Of a stretch of DNA of 64,000 bases, positions 35,101-41,714 are shown piece by piece; within the stretch, counting starts at the first letter, position 1; each line of letters opens with the position of its first letter. Source of the stretch: Acinetobacter sp. S54 (GTDB taxonomy: Bacteria; Pseudomonadota; Gammaproteobacteria; Pseudomonadales; Moraxellaceae). A program made the position numbers and the translations under genes. The notes below the pieces were generated by a model. It was not told where the DNA came from, searched no databases, and was given only the letters and a program-made list of their open reading frames with translations. The stretch lies in NCBI RefSeq assembly GCF_016624945.1, contig NZ_JACVUI010000005.1, positions 124,001 through 188,000 on the forward strand, read 5' to 3'.

Positions 35101-36762
35101 GCCCAACAAGGCAATGTGACACTTTTATCTGCCATTGATGACAAGCGAGAAAGCTCGACTTCCTCGAAAAAAGGCGTTGCCACCTATAATAACCGACAAT
35201 CAGGTTATATTGATCAGGACGTGGCTCAGACCACCCTTAAAGCAGGTAATACTGTTGATATCAATGCCGCTAAAAATATAGAACTACAAGCCAATGACGT
35301 AAAGTCCGGTAACAGCATCTATGTGGGTAATACTCTCATGCAACGTCAAGCCGATGGAACATTGAAATCGGCTGATGGCTCATTGATGCCGGAGAACGTC
35401 ACATTGTCTACACTTGCCACCAAAGATGAACAATGGGATGAACAACAAAAGGGTTATCGTGGCATTGCCAAAGAACTGATTAAAGGATTAGCGATCGGTG
35501 CAGTCGGCATTGGATTGGATGACCCCGTCAAGATTGGAGAAAGTAAAGGAGAACGGAGCGAACAAACCTTACAGCAAGGCACCTCACTTCAAGCAAATAA
35601 TATTGCGGTGGGTTCAATTGGACAAACCACACTTACCAGTAGTGATCTGAGTGCCACAAATATTAGTTTATCGGGTCAGAAAGTCATACTGAATGCAGCA
35701 GAAGAACAAAGCAAACACAGCAGCAGTCAGGGCGAAGAAACCATACAAGGACTTGGAGTTAAACTCAATAATGACAGCCTGCGTTTAGGTGGATTCAAAA
35801 CCCAAGACACGACACAAAGTACCACCACGACTATCACCACGCATAAAGCAGGACAAATTAATACTGAGAACCTGAACATACAGGGTGTAGAAGGCATTGA
35901 TATCCTTGGTCAAAATGTCAAAGCCACAGGTGATACCGTACTGGATCACGGACGCGGTGAACTCAACATCGGTGGTTATGAAAACAAAACCGTGACCGAA
36001 GACAAGACGCACACCGAAACAGTGACGAGTGAAGTTGGGGTGCGTAATGCCTACGTCGATGCCGCACTGGCAGTCAAAGCCCTAGCAGATGCGACCAAAG
36101 GTTTAAGTAATGCCAAAAAAGATTATAGCCAAGCCCAAAAAGACTATGCAGCAGGTAAAATTACCAAGGATGCTCTGGACGATAGTAAGACTAATTTGGC
36201 AATGGCCACCACTAATGTCGCCACAGCAGAAATCGCGGTTGCGGCCTCGGCTGCTGCTGCGGTTGCAGCGGCATCGACCAGTTATGGCACAGGCTTTACC
36301 ATTGGTGCCAATGGCGAGCGAATAGAAACTACTACAGCAACCACAACCACGGAAGGCCAATGGCAAGGAAGTACGCTTGACCTCAATAATCTAACCTTAA
36401 AATCAGAAGGACAAAATGCCAATATCCAAGGGAGCCGCTTAACCGCAACAGGTACCACCAGCTTTGAGGGTACCCAAGACCTGAATATCACCGCAGGAAC
36501 TGAACATAACAGCCAAAGCAGTAATAGCAAAACCAATAGCCAGAGCGTGAGTTATACCTATAACGGTGGTGGCAGTGCATCGATTGGTAAACAAACCAGC
36601 ACATCAGAAAGCAATAGCCTGAGTCACGTCAACAGCGAAGTGAACCTGAGCAAAACCGAAGGTCGCTTAAGCAGCCTGAATATTAAAGGCGGCGAAGTGA
36701 GCATACAAGATCGGGGCAACTTAACCCACAAACAGGACAGTTCGATCCAAACCTATTACTAG
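26161..36762 (+). CDS. cdiA: CdiA/FhaB-family filamentous exoprotein (frameshifted before the effector)
   Basis: The 3533-residue protein starts with an extended signal peptide (NKNRYRIIFSQTRGMFIAVAE). The TPS domain follows with VIANPSGLVCDGCGVINADR and a Cys pair. From about residue 380 to 2230 it is a long array of ~20-residue FHA repeats (LNNQSGQI-type). A region at 2,500-2,680 carries the CdiA hallmark blocks YLVETDPSFTHYRNWLSSDYM and KRLGDGFYEQRM. A second repeat region and a Thr/Ser-rich end follow. The protein should form a cell-surface filament delivering a C-terminal toxin to neighbours. The frame ends at 36762 with QTYY, because a base seems to be missing in the GGGG run at 36713-36716. 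Restoring it would join the VENN domain in one product of about 3795 residues. Confidence 0.9.
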   Translation: MNKNRYRIIFSQTRGMFIAVAEIVKSKTKQAGQSQAGGDANGENSGNDSNSTGQNAHHFKKLKLLNFAVISVLGASIYTLPLHILADSQIIADKAAPTSQQPTILSSSNGVMQVNIQTPSAGGVSRNTYSQFDVGQEGAILNNARNNTQTQLGGWVQGNPWLAKGEANIILNEVNSSNPSQLKGYIEVAGKQAQVVIANPSGLVCDGCGVINADRFTLTTGQAVMNQGYLESFRVREGQITIQGKGLNGSLTPFTDVYARALQVNAGLYANELKTVLGQNDINIQDPSAPKIAKVATRGTAIPQPNFALDVGQLGGMYAGKIFLIGTEQGVGARNAGSINSTQSTLTLNANGDLINTGNMIANKDQLQLNAQSIKNTGNISSAASQVTVQSQNLDNSGLISSADEFHLTQQNQLSNSGTLNAARLVIDAGRLSNSGSLEQTGAQALDLTAGSMSNAGGKIGLAKTSTSSTAPGNTGGNTGNGTGETGSEGSGAPQPSNPAQDGGSIVIAIDPATPTVPKTYDTGYIHVQELLNNDQGAIVARGGIDLDSSNGLNNQSGMLNLGAIKVQGDSFNNDQGQLTVQQADIQTQILSNQSGQLAANKSLKIKTETTNNQKGHIQAVEQLDLDVVKSLNNREGQIASGHQLNVQAAQVNNQSGLLYSGQQGINLSVEKDLDNTSGTIQAKTQLNINSQSLNNASGAILAQNIQQQHDTVNNTQGNIVSEQNLRSIVSQFDNNEGQIQAQQIELTHQQLNNSGSIYADQDLSIIGQNLQNTGSIAAGQNVQLDSQNLQHQQSGLIAAGLDRQGKLGNGGHLEINADQAALHGQSFAGQDLIVQAQQQIDASQGQLQAKNIEINSQAGNISTRAATVIADQLNINSHDLIDNQQGTLSAKDLILNASRLDNTEGHLLHTSTDRLDLNFSQSLNNQSGEIRSNAAQLHLNTAVLNNTAGQLIHAGTGQFNIQTDQLQGNQGQILSNGQLQLTGRQLDLSQGITSAEQIAINAQKLNNRQGQLIQRGTESPLTLGIQQELNNQMGLIQSQTALNISAGTLNNQGGTLSSAQLQDLNLQVTGLLDNSHSGKIYANQHANIQAGSVDNSHQGQINAQQKLNLTSQQQINNQTGQIVANADIQIQSQGLDNSEGQIGSVQGELTLDAGTGILSNQSGSLQAAKDIQITAGQFKSQSGLINAQGAIQATINKDIDNSLGQIIANKAVQLNSQGLNNHQGQIGSVEDILSINTGQGVLSNQQGKLQSTQDLTLKAKGFDNQSGLIATQAQLDTQQQWLSNNNGQIISGQSLNLRGQDFSNQGGLLQSGQDLNFKLGGKLDNSQSGQLISAGNTQIESKQLGNSQQGLINAQGDLNITTQQEVNNAAGSIVAKNNVQLNSQGLNNNQGQIGTELGDLNIQTGQQALDNLAGQIQSGKTLEIKTNSLNNSGVISALNTLAIESQTNINNDQGQIASNAQLNMSSNNLSNQSGLIQTGDKANLNLTVKETLNNQSGQIHSGADHQIIAQQIDNNGQGQITAQGGLNIYSQSDINNQTGQLIANGQVQLHGEGINNNQGQIGSLQDQVIVKAGQGVFSNQSGNLQSNKDLTVDANRIDNQQGQINSQSKIELKSQQDIHNLEGLIAGDLGLTLNSQSVNNNKGQFGSAQGDVTINAEGGALTNQAGVILSGKALSVTANQLDNSTKGQINSQNTLDITTTKDINNNSGVIAANQQLKLNSQGLNNSAGQIGSVQGNLLIDTGSQLLNNQQGVIQSGNDSSLKATGVNNAQGQISSKNQLQLDSREKLLNNHQGTLSAENINIDSGKLDNDQGLIQAQQSIRVDTHQQDLINTHSGQQGGILSQGDIQLNNIQTLDNQQGYLASGKQLDIQANQVLNQQGTLLATEQLNIQGTGQNQLLNNQSGQLLSMGGMTLNIDRINNTGKASASDADSHIMAAGELNITTQQLDNQNTLNSDPTEKSIQGIDANDLNINSNILNNQSGVVRSSSDQKLNVKQQLNNQSGQISSEKQLTILGNPLVINNLNGQLLAGTGFDLTAKALSGDGKVLSLGNANLRLQEDYVHNANAQLQANQDLRLSTQSNIVNNGSINAGNRLDLSASNITNNQDGKIESHETRLTAQNNLNNTGLINGDYTRLQANILNNEGTGRIYGTALAINANTLNNRPNSVGVAPVIASRGDMHLGVQTLNNLANTADYASQALIFSAGSLYLGGSLDNNDQATGQAEVIHNESATIESLCDMRLSANQINNINQNFESKLVETDRQDNLEKFYMGVWKTFNGEVIRWMNPNEDWSKYVYSEIRSETKVTKSTPGQIKSGGNLSLDGAQVFNDKSQILAGGTLSNTGGSIKNNDIKGVQHVVATGRQYLYENKSHGSHTDDNPFEYRTEQSIDLVVSQALGNQSLNQNEISITTVSNNQSDDKAQSGQIQHQEVNDLKDNRHSTQVGQAQNAQGKNLNVADSTTTSNNTSSQTTQQNPPSQQSKNLNLAVDEPNTQQQGNSADQAHAKTVTEQATAPDKVADGTAYEIRTLTSTEVRVPNSALYKVNADSKAGYLVETDPSFTHYRNWLSSDYMLDALGLDPALQQKRLGDGFYEQRMVQDQIANLTGYRFLEGYTSDDEQYKALMNNGVTFAKLYGLRPGIALTAQQAAQLTSDIVWMVEQTVILPNGMTTKALVPQIYVKARVGDLKGDGTLLSGNSVNLKLDGDLINGATIAGREAVQITADNVQNLNGRIQGNQVAIETKQDLNNAGGKISAKDAMALKVGGNLNLETTTRTSESKVGNFSSSITNVDRVAGIYVGQGSQNKLDPNQASLVMDVAGNTILKGAQINNSNGATLLNTAGNVDIGTVTIGKQEKLSINDKNGYQLKQQQDIGSQISSAGSLAITGQNILGKAVNLNSQQGNIQLSAQKDIVLDNGLNQSSVSSQSESKGSFGSKKSSTYDASSSTSIATQMKAGQDIILNSAQGNITATHLKAEAGNNIQIQAQQGNVTLLSAIDDKRESSTSSKKGVATYNNRQSGYIDQDVAQTTLKAGNTVDINAAKNIELQANDVKSGNSIYVGNTLMQRQADGTLKSADGSLMPENVTLSTLATKDEQWDEQQKGYRGIAKELIKGLAIGAVGIGLDDPVKIGESKGERSEQTLQQGTSLQANNIAVGSIGQTTLTSSDLSATNISLSGQKVILNAAEEQSKHSSSQGEETIQGLGVKLNNDSLRLGGFKTQDTTQSTTTTITTHKAGQINTENLNIQGVEGIDILGQNVKATGDTVLDHGRGELNIGGYENKTVTEDKTHTETVTSEVGVRNAYVDAALAVKALADATKGLSNAKKDYSQAQKDYAAGKITKDALDDSKTNLAMATTNVATAEIAVAASAAAAVAAASTSYGTGFTIGANGERIETTTATTTTEGQWQGSTLDLNNLTLKSEGQNANIQGSRLTATGTTSFEGTQDLNITAGTEHNSQSSNSKTNSQSVSYTYNGGGSASIGKQTSTSESNSLSHVNSEVNLSKTEGRLSSLNIKGGEVSIQDRGNLTHKQDSSIQTYY

Positions 36763-37547
36763 AAGATGCAAAGACCCAAATCCGAGATTTGACCGCAGCG
36801 ATAGGCGCAGTGGTTGGAGGCACGGTAGGAGATTCAGCTTTTAATGCACAATTGGCTAGTGTGGTTGGGCAGAATGCGGTGGAGAATAATGAGTTATTAT
36901 TACAAGCCAAATTTGCAATAAAGCATCCCCAAATTGCTTATCAGATAGGTTCAGTAGATCCAAACCCTGCAAGTATATTAAATCCAAACATATCTACTAT
37001 CGCTTCAACCTATCAATTAAACTTATTAAACCCAGCAGAGCTATTCAAATTAGGATATACAAAAGATGAAGTTGTATTTGAAGGTAGTATGGGTAATGCC
37101 TTACGTCATACTCTATGGCAAGCAATGATTACCAAAGAGTTTGGTAAAAATATTGCTATTGAGGTTGGTAATGCGCATGAAAGTTACGAGGGAACAAATT
37201 ACAATCAGAAATCGGGTTTAACTTTAAACAAAGCTGATGAGTTAATTGATCAATTAAATAATCAAATTGGACGGAATTTAAGTTCTACCTCATTAAGTAA
37301 TTCTGATTTAGCAAAAAAAGTATTGGATACTTATACTAGTGAAGGCTTATATCAAGCTATAAAAGATGAAAATGGAACATATAGTGTCCAGAAGGTTAAA
37401 TTGAATAATCAATTATATGAGCTAGCTAAAAGTAAGTTAAATACTTTAGATCAAACAGGCGCTGGGATTGAGATACAAAATCAACGTGAAACACGTCAAA
37501 AGGTAAAAAGTAATAGTACTGCAATTTTTATGGGGATTAAACAATGA
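36687..37547 (+). pseudogene. CdiA C-terminal VENN and effector region, separated by frameshift
   Basis: In the frame -1 to cdiA, open from after a TAA at 36684, the sequence reads GQLNPQTGQFDPNLLLEDAK, then TQIRDLTAAIGAVVGG and the pretoxin VENN motif (36879-36890). The ~218 residues beyond are the effector. They carry GNALRHTLWQAMITKEFG, then VGNAHES and ADELIDQLNNQIGRNL. This pattern (N-x2-RH-x2-W, AHE, D-x-L-NN-x-IGR) is what I recall of the DUF6973 domain of polymorphic toxins. No natural start is visible (TTG 36789 is not credible), so it is probably the lost end of cdiA. Its stop overlaps the immunity gene start. Confidence 0.75.
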
Positions 37548-37957
37548 AAAAAGTTCTCCAAATTATTTTAATCATGATTGTTTTAACTATTATATATTAC
37601 TTGTTTCTACAGAAAAGATTTGATAGTGACTTACTCATGAAAGATAACTCAACAATAATAAAGTTATCAAATTTGACTAATTTTAGCTGGGATTATGCTC
37701 TAATATCTCTTTCAAATGAAGATTTTGAGAAAATTACATTTTACAAAAATGGTGCTAAGTTATATAAGGATGGGTTTAAAGTGGATTATGAAGGTGAAGT
37801 TAAATCTCAGTATTTATTTGCAAAGGAGGGGGGGGCTAATTACTACAAATGTCAAAATTTTGCCTCAATAAAGCTAAAAAGGATAGAAAGATTTAAAGAT
37901 CAAAATCGTATATTTTATATTTATGAACCTCTAGATTGTATTCCAGTATACAGATAG
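37544..37957 (+). CDS. cdiI: Probable immunity protein (CdiI), membrane-anchored
   Basis: The 137-residue protein starts within the stop of the effector region (ATGA), as expected for a toxin-immunity pair. It begins MKKVLQIILIMIVLTIIYYLFL, one hydrophobic segment (residues about 5-24) after two Lys. The rest is polar, with two Cys (KCQN; LDCIP) and beta-rich stretches. A signal anchor and periplasmic C-terminus fit an effector acting on the envelope; this is inference. No named family is recognised. A run of eight G (37828-37835) lies inside the gene and is a potential slippage site. Confidence 0.65.
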   Translation: MKKVLQIILIMIVLTIIYYLFLQKRFDSDLLMKDNSTIIKLSNLTNFSWDYALISLSNEDFEKITFYKNGAKLYKDGFKVDYEGEVKSQYLFAKEGGANYYKCQNFASIKLKRIERFKDQNRIFYIYEPLDCIPVYR

Positions 37958-38001
37958 GACGAATCCGAATAAAAAAACAGCAAATTCTAAAGAATAACTT
38001 A

Positions 38002-38398
38002 TCGAGTTATCAAGCTGCATCTGATCTAGCACAAGACTGGGGCCTGGGAGGAGACAAGAGTCGTGCCTTAAATGCAGTCACAGGTGCATTAGGTGGACAA
38101 ACTGACTTACAGGTTGCAGCCAATACCCTTGCACCATACGCAGCTCAACAGATTGGAGAAAAGTTTGGACATGGAGAAGATAAGAATACGGCAGCATAGA
38201 TGGTGAGTTATGCCATCTTAGGTGCAGCATTGGCGTATGTGAATAATGGTGATCCCGCGGCAGGCGGTAGTGCAGTAGTTGCGAGTGAAGCAGCAGGCAT
38301 TTACTTCACCAAAATACAAAAATTTGAATGGAATATTCCAACCGAGTCTATTGCTTGAAAATTTGAAAACACAGATACGGGATTTAACGACAGCGATT
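38002..38398 (+). pseudogene. Degenerate CdiA pretoxin fragment (orphan)
   Basis: This stretch encodes the pretoxin region that in intact CdiA precedes VENN: SSYQAASDLAQDWGLGGDK, then GALGGQTDLQVAANTLAPYA and EKFGHGEDKNTAA. A TAG at 38197-38199 interrupts it (CAG in relatives would restore Gln). The frame then runs on as MVSYAILGAALAYVNNG and SAVVASEAAGIYFTK before shifting to the frame NLNGIFQPSLLLENLKTQIRDL (about 38321-38398). The last block repeats FDPNLLLEDAKTQIRDL at the cdiA junction. No effector follows. It is a leftover of an older or displaced cdiA end. Confidence 0.75.
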
Positions 38399-38635
38399 AG
38401 AACTAGAAGCGGATTTTACTGGGTGTATTGCGGTTTATTAGAGAGGAGATTACTCTTCTGAGCACAATACACATCGATACTCTTTGGGATAATAATTTAA
38501 TTAATGGAAAAATAAGGGGGAGTAAAATGCTCAAATTATTTCAGGTGAGCATAATGTTAATAACTTCTATGAAATTCTAATTGATTTGTTAATTCTTTAA
38601 TATTTGTTCAAATATTAATTCAGATCCTATAATGA
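38399..38635. other. Non-coding stretch after the orphan fragment
   Basis: About 240 bp, A+T-rich, without a convincing gene. It is mostly short tracts such as TTTAATATTTGTTCAAATATTAA, given here in parts: AATATTTG / CAAATATT forms a small palindrome near 38600-38618. It separates the cdi remnants from the tRNA gene. Confidence 0.35.
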
Positions 38636-38711
38636 TGGTGCGCTTGGCGGGACTCGAACCCACGTCGGTCGCTTAGGAGGCAACTGCTCTATCCAGTTAA
38701 GCTACAAGCGC
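38636..38711 (-). tRNA. tRNA-Arg (anticodon CCT)
   Basis: On the minus strand the acceptor stem GCGCTTG / CAAGCGC is perfect. U8, a D-arm with GG and a good anticodon stem GTTGC/GCGAC follow, with loop CTCCTAA, so the anticodon is CCT (reads AGG, Arg). The T-arm has GGGTTCGAGTCCC. The discriminator is A and CCA is encoded (38636-38638). It is 76 nt long with CCA. It lies at the boundary of the cdi locus and normal chromosome. Confidence 0.93.
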
Positions 38712-38732
38712 ATAATTTTATGATTATAAACA

Positions 38733-38762
38733 AAAAAGTTATTGCCAAAGCAATAACTTTTT
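38733..38762 (-). terminator. Terminator of the aroP-like gene
   Basis: AAAAGTTATTG / CAATAACTTTT stem with loop CCAAAG, flanked by A and T runs on either side, located 7 bp after the permease stop. It can act in both directions. Confidence 0.8.
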
Positions 38763-38768
38763 AAATTT

Positions 38769-40133
38769 TTATTTAGAAGCCGATGGCTTTGAATTTAACA
38801 ACTTATATAGTACATACATGACCACAATCCAGACAGGAATCATAATCACCGATTCTTTAAACCCTTGCGTCCACATAATGTACAAAACAACAGCAATAAA
38901 CAGTAAAACGATATAGTTGCTGATTGGAGACCAAAGTGCTGGGAAAGATACTTTTTGATTAAGTGCTTTCATTGCAGATTTAAACTTCAAATGTGTCAGA
39001 CTAATCATGGCCCAGTTCAGAACCAATGCACCTACTACTACATACATTAAGTGACCAAGTGCATCTTCTGGTACGAAATAGTTCAGCAACACGCACCCAA
39101 AGATCAGAACAGCAGACAACAATACGGCAGGAATAGGTACGCCTTCTTTATTGACCTTTTTAAATACCGCAGGTGCATTGCCTTGTTGCGCCAAGCCATA
39201 AAGCATACGGCTATTCGCATACATACCACTGTTATAAACCGATAATGCCGCAGTTAAAATAATGAAATTTAATAGGTGCGCTGCCCAGCCAATCCCTAAC
39301 TGACTAAAAATCATTACAAATGGGCTTTTATCTAATCCACCTAAATCCAATTGATTCCAAGGCACTAAAGAAAGCAAAATAGTCAGTGAGCCGACATAGA
39401 AAATTAGAATACGTACCACGACCTGATTGATCGCTTTAGGAATGGTTTTCTTTGGATTATCCGCTTCAGCTGCAGCCATACCGATCAATTCAATTCCACC
39501 AAAAGCGAACATGAGAAAAGCCAGCATATAAAATAATCCATCAAACCCATTCGGGAAAAACCCACCATGTGTCCAAAGGTTGCTAAATGACGCCGTAGAA
39601 TCTGGTCCAGCAGTGAACAGAAGATAAAGACCAAAAATGATCATCGATATGACTGCAACCACTTTAATGATGGCGAGCCAAAATTCAGATTCACCATAAA
39701 ACTTAACATTTGTTAGGTTAATTGCCGTAATGACGATAAAGAAAAACAGCACTGAAATCCATGATGGAATATGAGGCCACCAATAGTTAATATATTTGGC
39801 AACTGCTGTAAGCTCAGTCATTGCTACTAAAACATAGAGAATCCAGTAGTTCCAACCTGCCAAAAAGCCAGGAAATTTACCCCAATATTTATTGGCAAAA
39901 TGGCTGAATGAACCCGCAACAGGTTCTTCCACAATCATTTCACCAAGTTGGCGCATAATTAGAAATGCAATTAATCCACCAATGGCATAACCTAAAATAA
40001 TAGAGGGACCAGCAGATTGAATAACTTGTGCGGAACCAAGAAATAAACCTGTACCAATTGCGCCTCCCATGGCAATCAACTGGATGTGACGGTTTTTTAA
40101 CCCCCGCTGAAGTTTTGAAGAATCGTTGTTCAA
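38769..40133 (-). CDS. aroP: Aromatic amino acid permease, AroP family
   Basis: The 454-residue inner-membrane protein of the APC family is very close in pattern to E. coli AroP, a proton-coupled uptake carrier for Phe, Tyr and Trp. Family landmarks include KRG-like RGLKNRHIQLIAMGGAIGT, then GEMIVEEPVAGSFSHFA, GWNYWILYVLVAM, and TAALSVYNSGMYANSRML. About 12 membrane spans are evident. The start is TTG 40133 by position, since no earlier ATG gives a family-like N-terminus. It is divergent from prpF with a palindrome between. The substrate is inferred from similarity only. Confidence 0.85.
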   Translation of the reverse strand: MNNDSSKLQRGLKNRHIQLIAMGGAIGTGLFLGSAQVIQSAGPSIILGYAIGGLIAFLIMRQLGEMIVEEPVAGSFSHFANKYWGKFPGFLAGWNYWILYVLVAMTELTAVAKYINYWWPHIPSWISVLFFFIVITAINLTNVKFYGESEFWLAIIKVVAVISMIIFGLYLLFTAGPDSTASFSNLWTHGGFFPNGFDGLFYMLAFLMFAFGGIELIGMAAAEADNPKKTIPKAINQVVVRILIFYVGSLTILLSLVPWNQLDLGGLDKSPFVMIFSQLGIGWAAHLLNFIILTAALSVYNSGMYANSRMLYGLAQQGNAPAVFKKVNKEGVPIPAVLLSAVLIFGCVLLNYFVPEDALGHLMYVVVGALVLNWAMISLTHLKFKSAMKALNQKVSFPALWSPISNYIVLLFIAVVLYIMWTQGFKESVIMIPVWIVVMYVLYKLLNSKPSASK

Positions 40134-40453
40134 AGGACTTCGCTCGACCGTGAATAAGTGGGATATTCTAATAGATCAAGTGGTTTTAGCCTAGCCTGAC
40201 TATAAAAAAAGCGATCAACTTTAGTTGAACTTAATAGTCGTATTTATGGAGATTTTGATCAGTTCATGGACATTTTAAATTATTTCGTAATGATTTCGGT
40301 CATTGAGAAAATGTGCTGCATTGTTAGAAAATAAATGATCTAGACTTAAGTCTAGACATTCAAACATCAGCTTTTTTTGCTTATATGATGTCTGAGTTCA
40401 TACATGTTACATTTTGGTAATACACACGTATAAATGAAAAAGGATAACCGATC
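40134..40453. promoter_or_regulatory. aroP-prpF divergent intergenic region with perfect palindrome
   Basis: The 320-bp region holds no gene. A perfect 18-bp palindrome, TCTAGA CTTAAG TCTAGA, is at 40339-40356. It contains GTCTAGAC-like halves, as in GntR-type operators. It is about 100 bp upstream of prpF and 200 bp from aroP, so one regulator could control either gene. AAAGGA at about 40439 is the prpF ribosome binding site. Confidence 0.55.
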
Positions 40454-41641
40454 ATGAGCGCGCGACCGCAAATTAAAATTCCAGCAACTTACATGCGTGG
40501 AGGAACCAGTAAAGGCGTATTCTTTAAATTGGATGACTTGCCTGAATCTGCGCAAGTAGCCGGACAGGCACGTGATCAGTTATTGCTTCGAGTTATTGGT
40601 AGTCCAGATCCTTATGGTAAACAAATTGATGGAATGGGCGGCGCAACCTCTAGTACCAGTAAAACGGTGATTCTGGCAAAAAGTACTCAGCCAGAACATG
40701 ATGTGGATTATTTATTTGGTCAGGTCTCAATAGATCAGCCTTTTGTAGACTGGAGCGGGAATTGTGGCAATTTGACTGCTGCGGTTGGTTCCTTTGCGAT
40801 TAGTAATGGTTTGGTCGATGCGAGCCGTATTCCTGAAAATGGTATTTGTACAGTTAGAATTTGGCAAAAAAATATTCAAAAAACCATCATTGCGCATGTT
40901 CCGATGACCCGTGGTCAAGTTCAGGAAACAGGGAGTTTTGAACTGGATGGCGTGACTTTTCCTGCAGCCGAAGTACAAATTGAATTCCTTGATCCAGCGG
41001 ATGATGGAGAAGAGGGGGGGGATATGTTCCCAACAGGAAATGTAGTAGATACTTTGGACGTTCCAGAAATTGGAAGCTTTAAAGCTACGTTTATTAATGC
41101 AGGTATTCCCACAATTTTTTTAAATGCAGCTGATTTAGGTTATACCGGTACTGAATTACAGGAAGCAATTAACAGTGATGCTCAAGCATTGGCGCGTTTT
41201 GAAAAAATTCGCGCTTATGGCGCAGTGAAAATGGGCTTGATTTCTGGGGTGGCTGAAGCAGCAGCACGACAACACACCCCCAAAATTGCATTTGTTGCAC
41301 CAGCAAACTCTTACCCATCTTCTAGCGGGAAAATGGTTGAGGCGCAGGATGTCGATTTGTTGGTACGTGCATTATCGATGGGAAAATTACATCATGCCAT
41401 GATGGGAACGGCAGCGGTTGCGATAGGAACGGCAGCGGCGATTCCAGGAACATTGGTTAATTTAGCTGCGGGAGGTGGCGCACGTGAGGCAGTACGTTTT
41501 GGTCATCCTTCTGGAAGTTTACGCGTAGGGGCCCAAGCTGAAAAAACAGGAGAAAAATGGAGAGTAAAAAAAGCGATTATGAGTCGTAGTGCCCGAGTAT
41601 TAATGGAAGGTTGGGTGCGTGTGCCCGAAGATAGTTTATAG
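40454..41641 (+). CDS. prpF: PrpF-family isomerase (AcnD-accessory, 2-methylaconitate isomerase type)
   Basis: The 395-residue protein matches the PrpF family. In the methylcitrate cycle PrpF acts with AcnD in handling 2-methylaconitate. Typical blocks: PATYMRGGTSKGVFF, DPYGKQIDGMGGATSSTSK, DWSGNCGNLTAAVGSFAI and the C-terminal GHPSGSLRVGA. A run of eight G (41014-41021) codes EEGGD here. No other prp gene (prpB, prpC, acnD) is nearby, so it may serve another isomerisation; members of the family include other substrates. Confident in family, not in substrate. Confidence 0.85.
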   Translation: MSARPQIKIPATYMRGGTSKGVFFKLDDLPESAQVAGQARDQLLLRVIGSPDPYGKQIDGMGGATSSTSKTVILAKSTQPEHDVDYLFGQVSIDQPFVDWSGNCGNLTAAVGSFAISNGLVDASRIPENGICTVRIWQKNIQKTIIAHVPMTRGQVQETGSFELDGVTFPAAEVQIEFLDPADDGEEGGDMFPTGNVVDTLDVPEIGSFKATFINAGIPTIFLNAADLGYTGTELQEAINSDAQALARFEKIRAYGAVKMGLISGVAEAAARQHTPKIAFVAPANSYPSSSGKMVEAQDVDLLVRALSMGKLHHAMMGTAAVAIGTAAAIPGTLVNLAAGGGAREAVRFGHPSGSLRVGAQAEKTGEKWRVKKAIMSRSARVLMEGWVRVPEDSL

Positions 41642-41674
41642 TACGTCAACTTGATGTAACATTGATGGGATTCA

Positions 41675-41714
41675 AAAGCCCCATAACTTTTTTAGTGATA
41701 AGTATGGGGTTTTG
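41675..41714 (+). terminator. Terminator after prpF
   Basis: AAAAGCCCCATA / TATGGGGTTTT stem with an A+T-rich loop, followed by T residues, about 35 bp after the prpF stop. Confidence 0.8.

Noticed and set aside
36789..36791. TTG as start of a separate VENN protein
   Set aside because: The frame is open upstream to 36687 and encodes conserved pretoxin-junction residues (FDPNLLLEDAK) before this TTG, and there is no ribosome binding site. A frameshifted cdiA end explains it better.
37936..38199. Open frame beginning MYSSIQIG as a new gene
   Set aside because: Its first ~22 codons overlap cdiI and are unlike the family. Only the part from 38002 matches CdiA pretoxin sequence, so it is treated as a degenerate fragment.
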